A stretch of DNA of 64,000 nucleotides. Source: Spirodela intermedia. Taxonomy: Eukaryota; Streptophyta; Magnoliopsida; Alismatales; Araceae. The stretch spans positions 3,060,001-3,124,000 of the forward strand of contig LR746271.1 of assembly GCA_902729315.2 (NCBI GenBank), in the 5' to 3' direction. The notes beneath the pieces are model-generated. The model saw only the letters and a list, made by a program, of their open reading frames with translations. It ran no database searches and had not been told where the DNA came from. Made by a program: the position numbers and the translations under genes. Below, piece by piece: positions 37,554 through 50,500 of this stretch (position 1 is the stretch's first letter; every line of letters starts with the position of its first letter).

Positions 37554-40500
37554 TCATTCGGTGCCAAAGTATCGATCACCGAACTCACCCAGACCAGGGA
37601 TGACACGGAACTCCTCATTCAGCCCCGCATCGATCTCCGAGGTGACAATCTTCAAGGAAGGGAATCGCCTGCAGACACTGTGGATACCTTCGGGTGCCTG
37701 GATTCATCACACCATCAAGCGAGAGACATCACTGAGGCTGATATTGAAAAGAGGGGGCGTCTGAGGAACTGCCCTAATCATGGTAGGGGGGCCTTACTGA
37801 GATGAGGTTGAGGAAGATTATTCGTTTCTCAGGAACTCCCTTCTGTATGAGAAGTTCGATCGCCTGGTTTGCGGAGTTTCCTACACACAATGCCATTTTT
37901 TGTGTACTCAATCAAACAGTCATGTGATCAAAAGAATTGGTAACTTGCGACCATATAATCTCCAAATATCATTCAAGATGTGTGGTAGCAGCATGAATAT
38001 ATATATATATATATATAGCTGTGAAGCATGTAGATGAAGAAATCCAGAGCGATAATAGGAGACAAAAAAATTCCTGTGTCATGATGGTACTAAAAATTGG
38101 GAAAAAAAATTGGGGGTACACTCTTTATCCAACAGGGGGCCAAATCCATTTCCCATTTTCTTCCACGCATAATTTAGTTAGAGTTATCAAGTTATATGCA
38201 TAAAGTGAGGTCGCATTCCTCTGTTTATGCTGTTTAGGATGCATTGCTAATCGATAACTGATAAACTATTTCCATGCAAGTGGAAGAACATACAAGAGTA
38301 TATTAATAACGATCATAAAAAGAAATTAATGATGTCTCATTTTTTATGTATGAAAACAATTAATATCAGATGGCCACAATCTTTGCTGCTAACCGCAAAG
38401 AAAAGGAAACGATCAAGACTTGAAGATATCTGAATAAAACCAAGATATCCAAATCTTGCAGATCCCTTTATTTCTCGGTATTCCTGCATTAGATTTCTGA
38501 TCAAATTGTGCATTGCAAGAAAATCACCAAGAAACATCCAAAACTAAGTTAATCATTGTCCAAGGAATATTTTTCCCAGAATAAACATGATTGGTATCTT
38601 ACACCATTCTAAAAAAGCTATTAAGATATACGATTCTAGCTTGAAGGTCCCAAATGTGGGACCCAAAAGGCTGTGAACTCGTAGGAAAGTGCATTAATTC
38701 ACGAGTTCCAGCTATGAAATGTAAAAATAAAAAATGATTGCCCTAGCTATAAATTCTTGCAGTTACTCACATTAATCACGCAAGAACAGACCCATTATCA
38801 GCACGTGGATCAATTATGCCACTTAACTAAAGATAATTGCTGAAGAATTTAACGGTTGGAAAGAACTGTTGATGGTGTCTCAGAATGTACTTACAAATCA
38901 TCAAACGTATCAGTAGTCAATGAGCCCGTTTCAAACGCATTTAGAATAGTGACAACATAGGTTTTGGACGTTCTATTAATTCTTAAAATAAAAAGTCTCG
39001 CTGAAATAGCTTTTTAAAAATAAATGGAAGTGTTTGTCAGACACATGGAACTCACCAGTGCCAAGAACGGGATCAAGAAGTAAAACATGCCGCTCAGAGA
39101 TATCTTGAGGTAACTTTTCATAGATAAGCTGGTTGGGAAAAAAATAACAATCATAGTAAAAAAAAATGAATAATCAGCTTTTCATGTAGCACGAAAGAAC
39201 TAATCAAATGCTTACCTGCTTCCCATCATCCCCATCACGATGAATCAATATTTTTCCTATTTTTATTCCCTTACAGCAGGCACGTAGAGCATTTTCCATG
39301 CTTTCTCCACTGCAATCAACAGAAAAATGAGCGTCATTCCATGAAAGGAACTGTTTCCCAAAATATAAGCAATCTACAAACTACAATCATTACACATACA
39401 AAAAAGATAACACAAAATGTAACAGCTTAAAAGACTGCCACAAAAACACGAAGTACACGAGTTATGATTGGGACTCATCTTCATGCATGAAAAAGAAACA
39501 GTGTCTAAGTGAATTGGAAAGTTAGTTTTGCCCAAAAAGGCATGAACTTGTCGCTAGCATCATATTTACGTATCAGGGATTGTTTACTAATTTTTTAAAA
39601 TACACCTCTGACATTCATAAAAATACCATCTTTTTTAAAAAACACCTTTGAAGGTTATCAATACAGCTCATGCGACACGAGTCCATCCAACTGTGACCCA
39701 GCTTTTTGTGGTAAGAGTTAGACATTTAGACTAGGTTAGCCAAAAGTTACATACGAAAATCAAAATAAAGAATCCATGATCCTTCAGATGTATCTGGAAA
39801 GAAAGAAGCTCTCACCAGCCACATTACAATTACAATGTATCTTGAACTAAAAGTTACATGGCATAGTCAGCGGTGACATGCGTTCAGAATGGTAACAAGT
39901 GGAAAAAAAATCACCTTCGAATGATGGACACGCCACAAAGCTTCTTGCAAAAATCAACTCCAGTGTACACTGACCCTGAAAGACAGCATGGTTGAATACA
40001 TAGTAGGTCAATAACTTCACTATCAACTTATATGATAGGTAGGATTCGAAAGCAAGTCAGGCAAGCGGTAGAGTACTAATCTCAGTCATATATATAGTGA
40101 AAGTACCATTAGTAAAGGAATTTTATATTTCTTGGGAGCAACGTAGAAAGTAAGCATAAATATAAAGAAATAAAGAGCACGACGTATGCATGCACATGTA
40201 AAACTAATTAGATCCTAATGAAGAAAACATCAATGAATCAACTAAAGGGATAGATTTATCTCGACGATCGCACAGAAGTTGGTATATGCTGGTCAAAAGA
40301 GAGAAATATGCACGTGCTTGGATAAAAGTACGCTTTATAAACCAGTAAAAGTGAAAAGGTTCGAAATCAGAAAATTTAGAATGGCCCAATCTGGACAGGA
40401 TTGACTGAACTGGATCAAATATTGAAGGAAGAAAGAGTTATTATTTCAAGAGCTATTTTTGGGATACACACACTGGTTTTTCAGGAATTATTAAAATATG

Positions 40501-43500
40501 ATGGGACAATTCAAGGATCTTTGTGTGCTGAAACCCTTGAAGAAAATTCTGTGGTTTAACTGGCGCATTGGGATATCATGAAAAAATTTCTGAACCTTTC
40601 TTTAGTCCGCTGATGTTCCTAGCCAGTTTGGGGTGGAGGTCATCCTCACCAATGCCCATGCAAGTGATAGAATATCCCCTTGATTGTCATATATAATTTC
40701 CCTTTCAAAACTAAAGGGAAAGTCTCCTGGTGATTTTTCATTGAGGGGTTGCATTCGCTTGGTGCTTCTTCCTTAAAATAACAGCACCAAAATATCCACT
40801 CACTCAACTATGTAAATTCATTTTTATGGTGACAGACAAATACGAAACAAATAATGTCATCCAGTTTGGTCCTGCCTTCTTAAAAGGACAATATCATTTG
40901 TGTGTCCTAGATTTGTTTGCAGTTGGGCACTACAACCCAGCTTTTGGTTCATCCAGCATCACAAGTTTTTCTTCCCAAGAATGACCCACTTTGAGCTCTC
41001 AATTCCATGGCATTGCTCAGAGGAGCAGTTGCAAGGTCCTACCTATTTAAAGTTTAACAATAGGTCAAAGGTGTTGCCCCCCTGATGCCTCTAATTGTTG
41101 GCTTTCTGCATTAGAACTCATTCCTGAGCTCCACCCATCCCAAGGAAAATTGCGGCATGAACTAAAGTCAAACAAAGGATTTGATTTACAAATCAATATT
41201 ACAATGGGCCTCAACCAGAGTTTCTTCTGGCTTTGCTTCGCTCAGTCACAAGCATCTTTCAGGCCTCAAGGTCCATGCTCCACTCAAAACCTTTTTGGCC
41301 TAGGATTTAAAACTTTGAGACCTTTTGGCTCAAAACATGGACCAGAAATACTGGACTAACCTTTGCAGGATCAAAATTTCAAATTTAGCTTTTCACTTGC
41401 GTTTCAAAGCTTAAGGAAATTGACTACTGGAAGTTCTGTGGACTGTGACTGTCATATATATCAAGTAAAAGCATCTTGTCACTCACGCTCCCAGTTCAAA
41501 TTTTAAAAGCAGCATGACCGGAGGGAGATATGCTGAGATGATGTCGTATTGGTGAAGACAAACTGAATGAGAATATGGACTGTTAGAATAGAAATGAATA
41601 AAAGGGGAGAAAAGAAATGAAAAGAATGGTGGTAAGTGTAAGGGAAATGAAATTTAATTATATAATTAGCCTGATCATAGAAATAAGCTTTATGATTTCC
41701 AGTTGAAAATAGAAGAGAAGAGGAAGAAGAACGGAGAAAAGGAACTAAAATAAATGCTTTGGGTTCAAACGGAAAGGGAAGAAAATGGAGTCAGGGAAGT
41801 GAAAAGGTCAGCGAGAACAGAGGAAAGTGTCAACTTTGGACCATTCATACCACAAATATGAAATGGAATCTAGAAATGCCAACAGAAAGAATTTCCTCTT
41901 TCAAGACTACTTTGACCTTGCAAGAAGAAACCTTCTGTAAGACTTCCATTGATTACCTAAAAGACTATTCTTCCCTTAGAAAAAAGAGAAACGTCAAGTG
42001 TACCAGTAAAACAGCCACCTCAAACTAATGATAACCTGAGAAGAAAATTTTAGTGCATCATTTGGAAAATGCTCTCACCGTACAATAAAATGACAGTCAA
42101 GGATATCATTTTAACATCCAAGAGAAAAAGAAGTTCGCTGGTCATTGACAGATCGTCTTCCAAAAAAGGGGTTGATGGAACAATCCCATAATCAGGGAAT
42201 GTGAAAGTGCGGTATTCCAGCAGAAGAACATAATAGTATCATTTCCTTCAATGAAAAGAACAGTCTTCAAAATCCTAATTGCCAAATTTAAATATTACAC
42301 AGTTCTACAATGAAACATAATAAACCACACATTTGCACCTACGAACCTGTCGGAGTAACCACCTGCTTCTCAGTAAATGGCAGATGACCAAGACCATGCT
42401 CTACAACCTAACAGGAATTCACCACCGGGATGAGATACAATCAAAGAGGGACTTGGTTCCTAACTTATCATCTACTGACATTAGGAAAATTATAATACAA
42501 AAGAAGGAATACCAGTCGAATAAGGCGATCAGAGTAGAAGACAAAGTCAGGTGTTGTTATGTCCCTGTCACGAATAAGAGTATGCATTCCTCTGATCTGT
42601 CCAGGTTACAGCAGGAACAGATTGTGATGGAGAACTATAAAAGGTTGTCAAAAACTGGTACTGATCATACGGATAAGAAATAGGGAAACATGAGAGCGAA
42701 ACCTGAAATGTTGACTGGATGACATAAACATTAGGATATATTTTGCATAGATCATGCTGGCCAAGCTTGGTCCGAATATGTTGGACAATCAAATCAATCG
42801 CAACGTGGTTATCACCTCCCCGAGGTATTATAACATCAGCATACTTCTTTGTCGGTAGAACAAAGTCATCAAATGCGGGCTTCACGAACTTAGCGTACTG
42901 CATGAGAAATTTGATAATGTCATGTCCAGGAAGCATCAATATTCACATGCTAATTAACTAAACACACGGCATAGCCAAATTGATGAAAAGATTCACAGTG
43001 GACATCAATCTTTGCTTTGATACTTAAACGAGATAATACAAGGTATAATACACTATTAATAGACAAGATCAAATAGTAGATGATCAAAATGATATAGGCA
43101 ATAACAACTCTTTCATAAGAGGAGGATAGAACCAATTTTCATCGATGAAGTCATTCCATAAATACAAGCACGGAGCTAGGTCCCAAAAATGTACTTTCCC
43201 GTATGAAGCTATTCCTATTTCTCATATAAGTGGATGAGGATATTCTCTAAAGAATCTACTTTGGGCCCATCCTTGCAGTCTAGGAATGAACAATGAAACC
43301 ATATGCGCCATAAAACCCAGAACACATCCTAGTGCCTGCACGTGCAATCTTAATGACCGCTCATGTTCACAATGGTTCTCATCTGCCGTCAGACTCTAGA
43401 AACCTTTCTGAAGAACTGAGCTTTCTACTTTCAAATATAATGAACTATAGCTTGCTAATAGTCCAACACCTTTCTCCTCTCTCCAGGAAGGTGTCGTGCA

Positions 43501-46500
43501 TCATGTCATCCACCCTGCAGGTCATCAAAATAGGCCAGACAGTGTGAAATGATTCGCGAAATGCAAACCAATGATAACGAATAAATCCATAACACTTATC
43601 ATTGTCATAGGATTAGTGCCACCAATTTTCATAAAAGAAAATTATTCTGTAATTTTCGCAAAGGAAACTCATCATTGCCAGACCCCTGTTGCAAGAACAA
43701 TCATCATATATTATGATGTTCAAGAATGCAAAATTGATGGCTTCTTTTAACTGGAGCAGAAATGGTTAGAAAGAATGAAAATCAAATGAGACAATCATAC
43801 CTGTTCAAGAACCGAATTTACATCTCTTCCCCTCTCAACTGTGTCACGTCTTATTCTACGAGCAAGTCTTATGTCAGCATCTATAATTGAAGAATGAAGA
43901 TTAAGAGTTCTGTAAGTGAAAAGCCAAAACAAAGGATACTAAGTTGATGCAAAAGAGTAAAGGTTGTATCTATAATACGATTGTGAATTAAGCACTGAAG
44001 GGTCTGACCACAATAGATAAAAATATGTTCAGGAAAAAGTACGAGAGTAAGTAAATCAATACACTAATGGATAAATATAAAAAAAATAGTGCCTTTTCAA
44101 AATGTGGTTTTGATTTCGAATTTATTTTTCCTACGAAAATGGATGAAGTTAAGTCTGCAATAAATGAAAAGAAAAACAGATGTATATGCTTTAAAAGACC
44201 CCAGTGTACAAATATCCCTACGTTCTACTAAAAAAATTACTGCCCTTCCTCGAGAAATATTGATTAAGTTGCAGAGTGAAAAGATAAGAGCAATAAATCA
44301 CCTGTGTCAACAAAAATCTTCATGTCCATCATGTTACGTACTCGAGAATCATGGAAAACCAAGATACCCTCCAAAATAATGACATCAGATGCATTAACCT
44401 GGAACGCCAACTCACGTTATTTCCACATAGGAAAACAATGAAATGCATGCAAGGTTGTACTTGATTAGATATGTCATATAAATATTTCAGTAGCTAGAGT
44501 TGGCAGCTTGCAGTGCAGGTATGCATGCCTTCAACATCATAGCAAAAGTCGTAGGCTATAAAACCACTTTTCATCTAAAAGATAAATGAACGTGGACGTG
44601 ACCACAAAGGAGCCGAATTGCACATAACCATTCCGAAGTAGCTAAAGGACTGACTTCTTAGACATAATCGTAGAGAAACAAGTAGTACAGAGGCATAACG
44701 AGTCAGTGGCATTATCCATACGGAGAAAGGGTATAAATCTCTAAAGATACTACATCAGAATTCCATTTCACAGAGTTGACGTGAAGGTTTCAATTACTCA
44801 TAGTGAGGGAAGTAGAATTCTATAATTATATTGTTTACAAAAAGCCATTCATAATTTTTTTTTAAAGATGCAACACATTGTTGTAGAGGGAGAAATAAAA
44901 GAAACTAAGGAACCGGATGGGAAGCAACAAGAGAGAGCTTGCTACTATCTAAGATCTAGAGAGAGGAAAATTAGAAAGTGGCCAGAGAAGGTGGAAGGGG
45001 GAAGAGGCATCTGCGATATAGATGTAGGTCCAGTCCAGTTATTAGAAAGCAAAAAAGAAAAATATGAGAATATGGGGGTAAAGGGAAGGACATCAGTGAG
45101 TTTAAAGAATCGCCATCAAGACATTAAATCAGATTTGTTAAGGAATCACACACCCAAAACTAGGCAAACACACAAAACTTGATGATTGCTCCCATCAAGT
45201 CTTACCTTTCGGAAACTCTCAGAACATCGCCGGTGATTGGTGAAGTCATAAATGGGAACATTGACTGCTAGTCCACATCTAAGTTTCTCAATGCATTCAA
45301 GAAGTTGTTCCGTGTCAAAGGCATCTACAAGAACACTAATATGTCATTTATCAGCACTGCCATAATTAACAGAGCAGACAAACAGAAACAGAACAAATGA
45401 AAAATGTTATTCATGGAAGCATAAGAATTATATCCCCTTCCATTAAAAAAAAGAATGTTAAGAATATTACCAGGATGATCAAAATTATACTCATGAACAT
45501 ATTCTGATTCTTCAGCTGTCAGACCCCGGTAAAATGAATCCTGAAAACGCCAAATCAGTGGTGAAGCTTAAAAAAACAGATGATGGTAGTCAAAGACAAA
45601 AAAAATGATGACTGGCTTCCTCATACTGTTACCAATGACACTATAAATACGGAAAAATTAACTTAAAAATGAAATAGCCATTTTTTTTAAAATTAATTGA
45701 GAGACATTTCTATTGAAAATAGATGCAACTCAAAATAACAAAACCTCTGTCGAAATGAAGCAGTCAAAAAATTTCAAAAACTAATACTCTATAACAATGG
45801 TAAGATAAAGTTTTGTTCATCTCACACGTGTTACTCTGTTTTAAAGGAAAAATCGCGTCAATGAGTTAAAACTCGTGCTAGAAAGATCACTAACCTTTTG
45901 AAAGTTACGATTTACCAAGGCCAAATTTTTTATTTCCCCATTGTAAGCACATTCAATATTCAATCTGATTTCGACAATCATGCTGTCTAATCTAAAATAT
46001 TTGCGAAAATATGGATCAACCATGGTTGCCAACCAAGGACAGGAACTAGCAATTTTTTCAAATGCTCCACTAACATTAGTGATTGCCAACTAAACAGTAT
46101 GCTGACTGCGAGATCATAAAGCAATCGTAAGAGTGTAGAAAAACCCCCGTATTAACGTATTACTTTCTACGTTCATATTCTTCAAATAAAATATTTTAAT
46201 TCCCATTATAGCTTTCATGAGAGCTCCATCCACCAGACTCCAACATGTCACCTGGCCACGCATCCGAATCCTCTTTCGTCATGTCTTCTGTCTCCCAGAG
46301 TACTATCAGCTTCTTAAAAGAAGCCACATTTGCAGGCACTACGTACTAAGGAGCACTAATAATCACGGTAACCCTTTCTTTCATCACCACCCATGTTCAC
46401 CTGATTGACAAGGACCACCCGGTGGTCGTGCAGCTGCTGAATGATCATGTCGCATACCGTTGTCTTCCCGGATGCTGTGCCTCCTGACACGCCTGGAGAC

Positions 46501-46837
46501 AATTCAAAACGTGAACCCACAAATCCGTCAGAAAGCAAGAGAGAAAGAGAAGAAGTAATCCAAGGAGACAAGTTTATTCCGGCAAGGCCGAAAAATGGGA
46601 GGGGGACGGGGCATGACCTATGACGAACGGCTGCCGGGGCCCATCGTCGGCGAGCGGAGAGCCCACGTGGGAGGCACCACCGATGATAGGAGACGACAGG
46701 AAGGACTTCCCTGCGGTAGGCGAAGAAGACGAGGAGGCGGCGGAGGGGCTCGACGGGTGGTGGATGCCGTCGGGAGAGGCGAGGCGGAGCCCGCTGAAGT
46801 GGGCGCGCGACGCTACCTCCATCACGTAGTCCATCAA
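37554..46837 (-). CDS. UKL: Uridine kinase / uracil phosphoribosyltransferase-like protein, 14 exons
   Basis: Minus-strand exons: 46618-46837, 46401-46492, 45471-45540, 45206-45324, 44302-44398, 43801-43880, 42703-42897, 42513-42596, 42347-42407, 39915-39975, 39216-39309, 39056-39128, 37798-37880 and 37554-37697. All phases agree and give 490 residues, the usual length. The uridine kinase domain starts with the P-loop [12 protein letters not shown] (74-85) and continues through [34 protein letters not shown] and [20 protein letters not shown]. The C-terminal UPRT-type domain has [16 protein letters not shown], the PRPP-loop region [16 protein letters not shown] (about 407-422) and the end GDRYFGTE. 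In plants these proteins phosphorylate uridine and cytidine in pyrimidine salvage; whether the UPRT half is active is doubtful for the family. The serine/proline-rich first 70 residues could be a transit peptide. The loop has Gly where Ala is usual. It lies head-to-tail downstream of TELO2. Confidence 0.96.
37996..38017. repeat. (AT)n microsatellite
   Basis: About eleven AT repeats inside the intron of UKL between exons 12 and 13 (37881-39055). Neutral and likely polymorphic. Confidence 0.9.
39976..42346 (-). other. UKL intron 9 (2.37 kb), no gene seen
   Basis: The longest UKL intron. Plus-strand frames at 40900-41085, 41150-41359 and 41759-42028 are open but carry no recognised domain. The stretch 41580-41830 is strongly purine-rich on the plus strand. 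No terminal repeats were found. Confidence 0.45.
42898..43800 (-). other. UKL intron 6, no gene seen
   Basis: Intron of 0.9 kb between the RDVNSVLEQ and YAKFVKPAF exons. Nothing else was recognised. Confidence 0.45.
44399..45205 (-). other. UKL intron 4, no gene seen
   Basis: Intron of 0.8 kb. A plus-strand frame of 104 codons (44868-45182) is rich in Lys and Glu because the strand is purine-rich; no domain is visible. Confidence 0.45.
45541..46400 (-). other. UKL intron 2, no gene seen
   Basis: Intron of 0.86 kb between ...VVLVNQ and DSFYRG. A minus-strand frame of 82 codons (45841-46089) is not joined to any exon. Confidence 0.45.
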
Positions 46838-47598
46838 CGTCGCGAGATGCGGGCCGCGGGCGCGATCCCTCTAGACTATACTCCACTCCACTTCTTCGCC
46901 TCCTCCTCCGGCGGTTGGTGGTCCTGCTGCGCTCCTGCTGCGCTCCTGCTGCGCTTGCGCTAGTGGCGACCGGCGGCGAGAGAAGGTAACCTCTCTCTCA
47001 GGTGGGCCCGGAGGCGATCGCGGAACGAAAACCCGCGATTGGTGCGGGGCGGGGGGCGCGCGTAAGGCGCGTAAAAGACCTTTATATTTAAAGATTTTTC
47101 CTCCAGGCGCACACTTGAAAAAGCTCGGGGCTTTTCAATAAAAAGTGATCTCTCTCTCTCTCTCTCTCGCTCTCATAGAACAGAAAAGAAGGGGGAATCT
47201 CCATGGGGTAGATCTAAGGGGAGCCGCCATGCGGTGACAGTGACCGTACATTTTTCAGGTCCAAGCGCTCAGGACCCGCAGCCAGCAATTCGATAAGTCA
47301 AAGCCCCTATAGCGACTCCCGGAGGTCAACGGGCATGACTAGGAGAAAAACCAGGCGAAACAGCATGGTTGCTATCAGAAATCTACGGAAAAAAGGAACA
47401 AAATCAGGTAATATCCCCTATTAGTCAATTTCGCGTCCTCCCTTCATTAATATTTTTTTATCCAAAAGAGTAATATCTCGAGTCAACCACGTGATGGAGA
47501 ATTTACAGGCAAAATAAGTAAATATGAATAAAAAATTCAAAAAATAATTAAAAGCCTAGACCTAATAAATATGAGATTATCAGCAAATGCTCTGGAAA
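46838..47598 (-). promoter_or_regulatory. UKL upstream region and TELO2 3' flank
   Basis: GC-rich next to the UKL start (46838-47080) and AT-rich beyond. It contains a direct repeat 'gctcctgctgcgct' near 46930-46955 and a (CT)n tract at 47148-47176, about 315 bases upstream of the UKL ATG. The TELO2 transcript must end within this 760-base interval. Confidence 0.5.
47148..47176. repeat. (CT)n tract upstream of UKL
   Basis: About nine CT repeats followed by 'cgctctc'. On the UKL strand this reads as GAGAGA. It may be a GAGA-type promoter element bound by BBR/BPC factors, or a neutral microsatellite. Confidence 0.8.
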
Positions 47599-50500
47599 CT
47601 AAAAGCTCCTGCTCGGAAAGGGCAGCACGATTTCATTCGTCTTTAATTGCGCCGTGCCTGCTCTTGATGCGAAACACGCGGCTGACTCGAGGGCCCGAGA
47701 AGCTTGAAGGGTCATCTCGGCGTGGAGTTGAAGGCATTTCATAGCCATCTGCACCAGAAACAATAGCGATAACTTTGCAGTGAACAAAATGGCGCGTTGG
47801 ATTGAAGCTGAGAGCGTAATACGGAAGAGAAAACGAAGACAAAAATGTTGGACCCAGACCGAATAGCATTCAGAGTCCGAGTCCGACTCTGCGGTTTGGA
47901 GGGCCCACATGCGGACCCACTCCAGCCCACTTGAGACCTCCTGGTTGCCTTCAATCAGAGCTGAAGCCACGTAGGACGGATGCAGTGCCACAAGGACGCA
48001 GGACGCAGCATAGAGAACGGATCTCCTGACATATGCTTCCAAATGATACGAAATCTCCCTGCATAAGGGTGAGGCTAAGTATTCCGTTTAAACAATATAT
48101 AATTGAATTCAAGGACTGGGCAATCATCTAACTCAAAAACAAAATTAACCATCCATATATATTTTAAGCAAGTTTGACCTTTGTCATTTTATGAAGGATT
48201 ACTAAAAAAAGCAGAGTATGATTGTTTTAGCCCGCTTACCGAGATCTCAGGAAATCAAGAAGAGCAGGAGCCAAAGCCAATGCTTCTGGGTGCCTAGCCA
48301 TGCATCTCATGCAGGTACCGAGCATGTAGATGAGCTTACCGAGAACAATAAAATCTTGGCCCAGCAAGTCAACGCCCTGTCTTTTCTTGTCAAACCCTTC
48401 CATTGCGGGGAGCATGAAGGTAGCTGCATAGAGAGGAAATCTGTTCCTCGACACCTCCTCCCCGTGATCCTGTGACGTTGCGGTTTTGAGGCTCCACCTG
48501 CGCGAGGTCCCCTTCCTGTGGCCAGGCTTAGCGGGGAGCTCCCTCTCATAGTTATGGGACCAACTCCAGTACGGCCCTGTTTGAGAGGCCTCCTTCCAAG
48601 GCCCTGCCCCTGGTGGCCCTCCACTGCCGGGAAGGAACCAAGGCTGCCTCTCAGAGATGGGCGATATTAGTTCTGCACGCCAAGTCTTTGATCTCAGGGT
48701 CTTAACATCAGCGAGCTCTTGGGCAGCGATGGTCATGACGTCAGTAACGAGGATGCGCTGGCTCAGGTCCACATTGGGCGAATAAATTAACTTGTTCAGA
48801 ACAGCTAATGATTCGAATGGGCACATCACAAGTAATGCCACAAGTGCCTTTTGTCTTCTTTCTTCTGCAGATTCTTCTTCCCCTTCGACAGAAAGATCCG
48901 AGCAACGGAGGCGGACCAGGGAACTGACAAGATCACCAGCACTGTGAGGGAGTTCATCCGGTGATGCTCTCACAAGGGTTTCAGCCGCATCAAGCGCTCT
49001 TTCCACCTGAAGAGAATATCGTTCACATTATAAAACTCACCCTTGATTCGTAACAGCAGGTTAGAGAAAATAAGAGTACTTACGCCATCTAGGTCATCAG
49101 GCTTCCTAAGTGCGGTGATTATGTCACCCAACTGAGAGAACTTTCTCTCCAAATCTGTGTAATCGTCTGTCAGGTCATATGGCTTTAAAGATGAGTCACT
49201 TGAACCTTCAGAAGTCCCACTGAGTGAATCATCATCCACACAGCCTCTCTGAACTTGGAAACTCTCATCATACAGCACCACTGGGTCAATGATTTCATCG
49301 GGATCAAGTAATCTGGATTCTGGAATACGAAAATCATCACGTTCTAGATTATTGTTCCTACCCTTGTGTCTCTTCTGACTAACACCACTGTTCGATTCAC
49401 TGGATTTCATCGATTCTCTGCCAGAGGGCGTTTCAATAAGAGAAACAGAGGACAGAGCCTTTTGCCCAAATTCCCAGTCGATCACATCACCAAAGCTATC
49501 ATCAAGGTAAAGGGGCTGTTTTGGATCGATAATTCTAGAGAAAACAAGAGCAATAGCACTAGCCATCTTCCGCACCAGATTGTCTGGGCTCTCAAGCCTA
49601 CCTGTGTAAAAAAAAAGAAGAGGGGAATTTTGAAAAATTAACGTGGCTAGTAGGAAGATTATCATTCATGGTTTGTGTTCAGAAATTACAGCTAACTCCC
49701 TCAAGAATTGAGTGCAACACGTTTTTAGTGGATTCTAACTCTTCTTTTGACATCCTCTCCAGAGATAAGCCGACAGCAGCAGTTAGGTCTACAGTTTCAA
49801 GTTAAAGAACTTAATTTTGGAATGGATCAGAGGGGGGGGGAAGGTGAGCAGCTAAAAAGGATACACGCTTGCTGTTCCATGGAGGTTGATTGAACAAATT
49901 CACGTTTGGACCACAAACCAATCATACACTGCACAATCTCCAGGAATCTTTCACTGTTTTGCCCCATCCTCTCAGTACCAACAGATGGGTTGCATTCAAG
50001 AACAGAAAATTGAAGAACCCATTTGAGACAACGTATAGGAAACACTTTCCAGAGTAGAAACTTCTCAGAGAACATAGCCCTGATGGAAATTTTCAAGATG
50101 AGTCTCTGAAGGTAACATTTGGGAGTAGAAATAATGATGCTTAAGAAGAGCTTAAAATAATTTAATGCATTCAATGTAAATGTGAAATCGCGATTGATCT
50201 TCAATGTACATTCAACTTAAGTTAATAAGGGATAAATAATTCAACACAACAAAAAATAATAATAATAAAGACAACAATATCCCATATAATGAAGTTAATT
50301 CACAGGGGACAAAAGACCAAGCAACAGCTTACATGTTAGATACTTTATTTGACTAAGAAATAAGACTTGAAAATTGGGTGACATAAAGTAGATGCTATTA
50401 AATCAGTCATCACTGTCGGTAAATAGCAGAAACATCTGCAGTATATGTCCTTGACTAACTCAGGCACAGTTCCAGCTTCAATAACCATAGATGCTAAGTC

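Noticed and set aside
38650-38720. Short inverted repeat GAACTCGT / ACGAGTTC in a UKL intron
   Set aside because: Eight-base arms can occur by chance in this much DNA; no supporting feature.
44868-45182. 104-codon Lys/Glu-rich frame in UKL intron
   Set aside because: Purine-rich strand bias; no domain.
46356-46886. 176-codon minus-strand frame at the UKL start
   Set aside because: Runs through the first intron and uses the wrong frame for exon 1; only its last part coincides with UKL exon 2.
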